32,537 nucleotides of DNA, taken from an uncultured Clostridia bacterium (GTDB lineage Bacteria; Bacillota; Clostridia; Christensenellales; Borkfalkiaceae). Below the pieces are notes generated by a model. The model searched no databases and was not told the origin of the DNA. It saw nothing but the letters and a program-made list of their open reading frames with translations. Location of the stretch: positions 1-32,537 of the forward strand of contig CANRLK010000018.1 of the NCBI GenBank assembly GCA_947631465.1, read 5' to 3'. Shown here one piece after another: positions 31,151 through 32,537 of the stretch. How positions within the stretch are numbered: position 1 is the stretch's first letter; each line of letters starts with the position of its first letter. Made by a program: the position numbers and the translations under genes.

Positions 31151-31588
31151 TTACTCCATGTAATCGACCACCGATATTTCTTCCCAACAGATAGATAAAG
31201 GAATATCGCTGATGGAAGCTCCGTTTGCGAACTCATCTACGGAATCGAAAATTTGAAACGATTCGCTACCGATACAAAGCAATCGCCAACGGTCATCTTT
31301 ATCGAGTAAAACTTCATATTTACGACCATGGAGCAAGAAATCAAATTCGAAACCGCGGCGCATCATATCAAGCAGTTCCGCAAAGTCCGGAAGCAGTTTC
31401 TTCCCTTCTTGCCACAATAATTTCGCACGATTCAAAGAAACGAGATTGTTGGAGTTTTTACAATTCGGATATTCACGTTGATGGGGATCGTCTATCCAAC
31501 CGCAGGTTTTACAGCGTCCGCCGCCATATTCCGGTGTCTTAACAATGTTTCCGCATACATCGCAAGATTTTTCAATGATTTTTTTCAT
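31151..31588 (-). CDS. CPCC-like zinc-ribbon protein, putative immunity protein (paralogue 1)
   Basis: 145 residues from the ATG preceded by AAGGAGTAAGT. Cysteines CDVCG (9-13) and CKTCGW (26-31) form the zinc ribbon; NNLVSLNRAKLLWQEGKKLLP matches the CPCC-type segment. The C-terminal part (MRRGFEFDFLLHGRKYEVLL, FDSVDEFANGASISDIPLS, CWEEISVVDYME) matches its paralogue downstream. Its first 17 bases overlap the end of the MGGRG-type gene, and its ribosome binding site is inside that gene, so the two are produced together. The tight link to the toxin-like gene and the duplicate suggest paired or diversified immunity proteins; this is inference. An earlier in-frame ATG at 31651 lies inside the toxin-like gene. 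Confidence 0.78.
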   Translation of the reverse strand: MKKIIEKSCDVCGNIVKTPEYGGGRCKTCGWIDDPHQREYPNCKNSNNLVSLNRAKLLWQEGKKLLPDFAELLDMMRRGFEFDFLLHGRKYEVLLDKDDRWRLLCIGSESFQIFDSVDEFANGASISDIPLSICWEEISVVDYME

Positions 31589-31832
31589 ACTTACTCCTTT
31601 TGGGATTTTCGGGATCGGACCAATCCCACGTATGTTTGTGCGGGAAGTCATGATCGCCGCCGTTGGAATAGTCTATATCCCATTTGGCGCGTCCGTCCGC
31701 TCCATAGTAACGCTCCCTATGTTTTTTATCGTTTCTGTACTGAATAACTTTTGAGTAAGGTGTTCCCGTTTCCGGGATTTTTTGTGCAGTTGTCCTTGTT
31801 GTTCCGCCGCTGAAATTTCCTCTTCCACCCAT
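31572..31832 (-). CDS. MGGRG-type small protein, putative toxin
   Basis: 86 residues. It starts MGGRGNFSGGTT, the glycine-rich N-terminus typical of a group of short proteins coded in Clostridial phages and integrative elements. The C-terminal part has GTPYSKVIQYRNDKKHRERY, then DIDYSNGGDHDFPHKHTWDW with three histidines and acidic residues that could form a metal-dependent nuclease site. Such domains are also found at the ends of phage head or secreted toxin proteins. GAGGTG lies before the ATG. It begins three bases after the DUF4417 gene and overlaps the immunity-like gene by 17 bases. No secretion signal is present. The toxin label is inference. Confidence 0.65.
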   Translation of the reverse strand: MGGRGNFSGGTTRTTAQKIPETGTPYSKVIQYRNDKKHRERYYGADGRAKWDIDYSNGGDHDFPHKHTWDWSDPENPKRSKYEKNH

Positions 31833-31835
31833 AAG

Positions 31836-32313
31836 TTACACCTCACAACCTTCGCGGTGATTATAGGGGATAGCGACCACATTGCCTTGCATTTCGGGAA
31901 ACGGTTTTCCGTAACATATTATAGCACAGGGCTTGATTTTTAGCAAGAGTTCGTTGTAACCCTTCATAAAATCATCTTTCGCATATCGATTCCCATGGGT
32001 GGAAACCGCGACAATACTTTCTTGTTCTACACCTTCGAAACAAAACTCAAAACTCCGTTCGTCACTCCAAGAAATTGTCGGGACCACATTTTTGCCCATA
32101 GATTGCCAATACGCTCCACACCAACGATTCTTAAACACGCTATACATTTGTAATACAATCGGCATATCTTGATACAAGCTGAAATCTGGCGTCAAGAGGC
32201 AATCGTATTGTTTCAGCTTTTCAAATAATACCTCTCCTTTGTGTGAATCTTGGAATTTCTTCCGAAATGCAGAGTTTTTCGATGTCAAGATATTCAATAT
32301 GTAAATCACTCAT
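31836..32313 (-). CDS. DUF4417 protein, reading frame split by a +1 frameshift
   Basis: The C-terminal 125 residues match DUF4417: FEKLKQYDCLLTPDFSLYQD, VPTISWSDERSFEF, IVAVSTHG, KPCAIICYGKPF. The likely start is the ATG at 32313: it has AAGGAG nine bases upstream and forms an ATGA overlap with the gene before. Its frame (MSDLHIEYLDIEKL...) ends after 30 codons at TGA (32223-32221), while the DUF4417 frame is one base ahead (+1). A GTG at 32309 opens the DUF4417 frame directly, but its spacing from the ribosome binding site is poor. AGGAGAGG (32238-32231) lies just before ATT ATT TGA, as in prfB. So either a programmed frameshift or a one-base mutation. The N-terminus is shorter than in usual DUF4417 proteins. 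Confidence 0.75.
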
Positions 32314-32537
32314 TCGCTTTTTCTCCTTGCCTCGGGCGTCAGTCTTAAATCCTTCAGAATTTTCTCCAAATGTCGGTTGCATTCTTGAAGAGTTTTATAA
32401 TGTTCGTTTTCCTTGACCATGATTTTCGGCGTTTTTCCGTCGGGACATATTCCCGTTACTATGCGGATATATCTTTCGGGATTGAGATTATAGGCGCGCC
32501 AAGCCCTATCACGCATGACCTTCAATTGACAATATTG
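32310..32537 (-). CDS. Small protein of unknown family, probably 5'-truncated
   Basis: The frame is open to the window edge. Inside, a TTG (32525) or the ATG at 32516 could start it; from the ATG the product is 68 residues (MRDRAWRAYNLNPERYIRIV ... NRHLEKILKDLRLTPEARRK). A GAAGG close before the ATG is a poor ribosome binding site, so the gene may begin outside. It is basic and helical at the end; I do not recognise it. Its stop overlaps the DUF4417 ATG (ATGA), which marks it as the first visible gene of the minus-strand operon. Confidence 0.6.
   Translation of the reverse strand, partial: QYCQLKVMRDRAWRAYNLNPERYIRIVTGICPDGKTPKIMVKENEHYKTLQECNRHLEKILKDLRLTPEARRKSE

Noticed and set aside
1-32537. 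tRNA or rRNA genes
   Set aside because: Read through on both strands; no cloverleaf with a T-arm GGTTCGAATCC-like block or rRNA core sequence was recognised.

Overview
The window looks like a chromosomal segment of a gut-type Bacillota (Clostridia-like) genome, probably of medium GC. The signs are textbook sigma-A promoters (TTGACA, 17-bp spacer, TATAAT), AGGAG-type ribosome binding sites, lipoproteins with BspA-type leucine-rich and InlB-type repeats, an orphan BioY, a TIGR04076 protein and HisK-type histidinol phosphatase. The many intergenic repeats with ends TTGGCTCCCCCT and ACACCCCCTCAG are of a kind common in gut Clostridia. The taxonomic call is inference; there is no rRNA or tRNA in the window.

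Layout. 1-3740: an Xre-type regulator with a divergent, truncated neighbour, a MarR-type regulator, and about 2.9 kb of repeats and hairpins without convincing genes. 3741-7781: a five-gene operon of flavin reductase-like protein, carboxymuconolactone decarboxylase-cupin fusion, small monooxygenase, flavodoxin lipoprotein, and a second lipoprotein in which the same flavodoxin is fused behind InlB and leucine-rich repeats. 7810-8760: terminator, two related long palindromes, an orphan type IV pilin-like gene. 8875-11234: PHP phosphoesterase and metallophosphatase (minus), a small lipoprotein (plus). 11785-15168: TIGR04076 protein, malic enzyme, Hsp20, HisK. 15165-19873: ABC-F ATPase, a 42-residue ORF, PflX-like radical SAM protein, metK, YbaK-type deacylase. 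20551-21099: bioY. 21341-29812: a leucine-rich-repeat lipoprotein followed by a tightly coupled set of DUF4175-like/InlB, DUF58, BatA-like VWA and large double-VWA membrane proteins, without the usual MoxR ATPase. 29912-32537 (minus): a compact six-gene operon of mobile-element or phage flavour, with a DUF4417 gene interrupted by a frameshift, a small MGGRG-type putative toxin, two paralogous CPCC-like zinc-ribbon putative immunity proteins and a radical SAM protein.

Most interesting points: (1) the repeats are modular, with constant ends and interchangeable hairpin cargo, and their stems are kept by compensatory changes between copies; (2) the DUF4417 gene has an ATGA-coupled start whose frame ends at a UGA preceded by an internal Shine-Dalgarno, in the arrangement of the prfB +1 frameshift; (3) the toxin/immunity-like operon; (4) an apparently surface-anchored flavodoxin duplicated onto an adhesin-like scaffold; (5) two genes whose -10 boxes lie exactly six bases before the ATG, predicting leaderless mRNAs. 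All calls come from reading the sequence; no database search or folding program was run.
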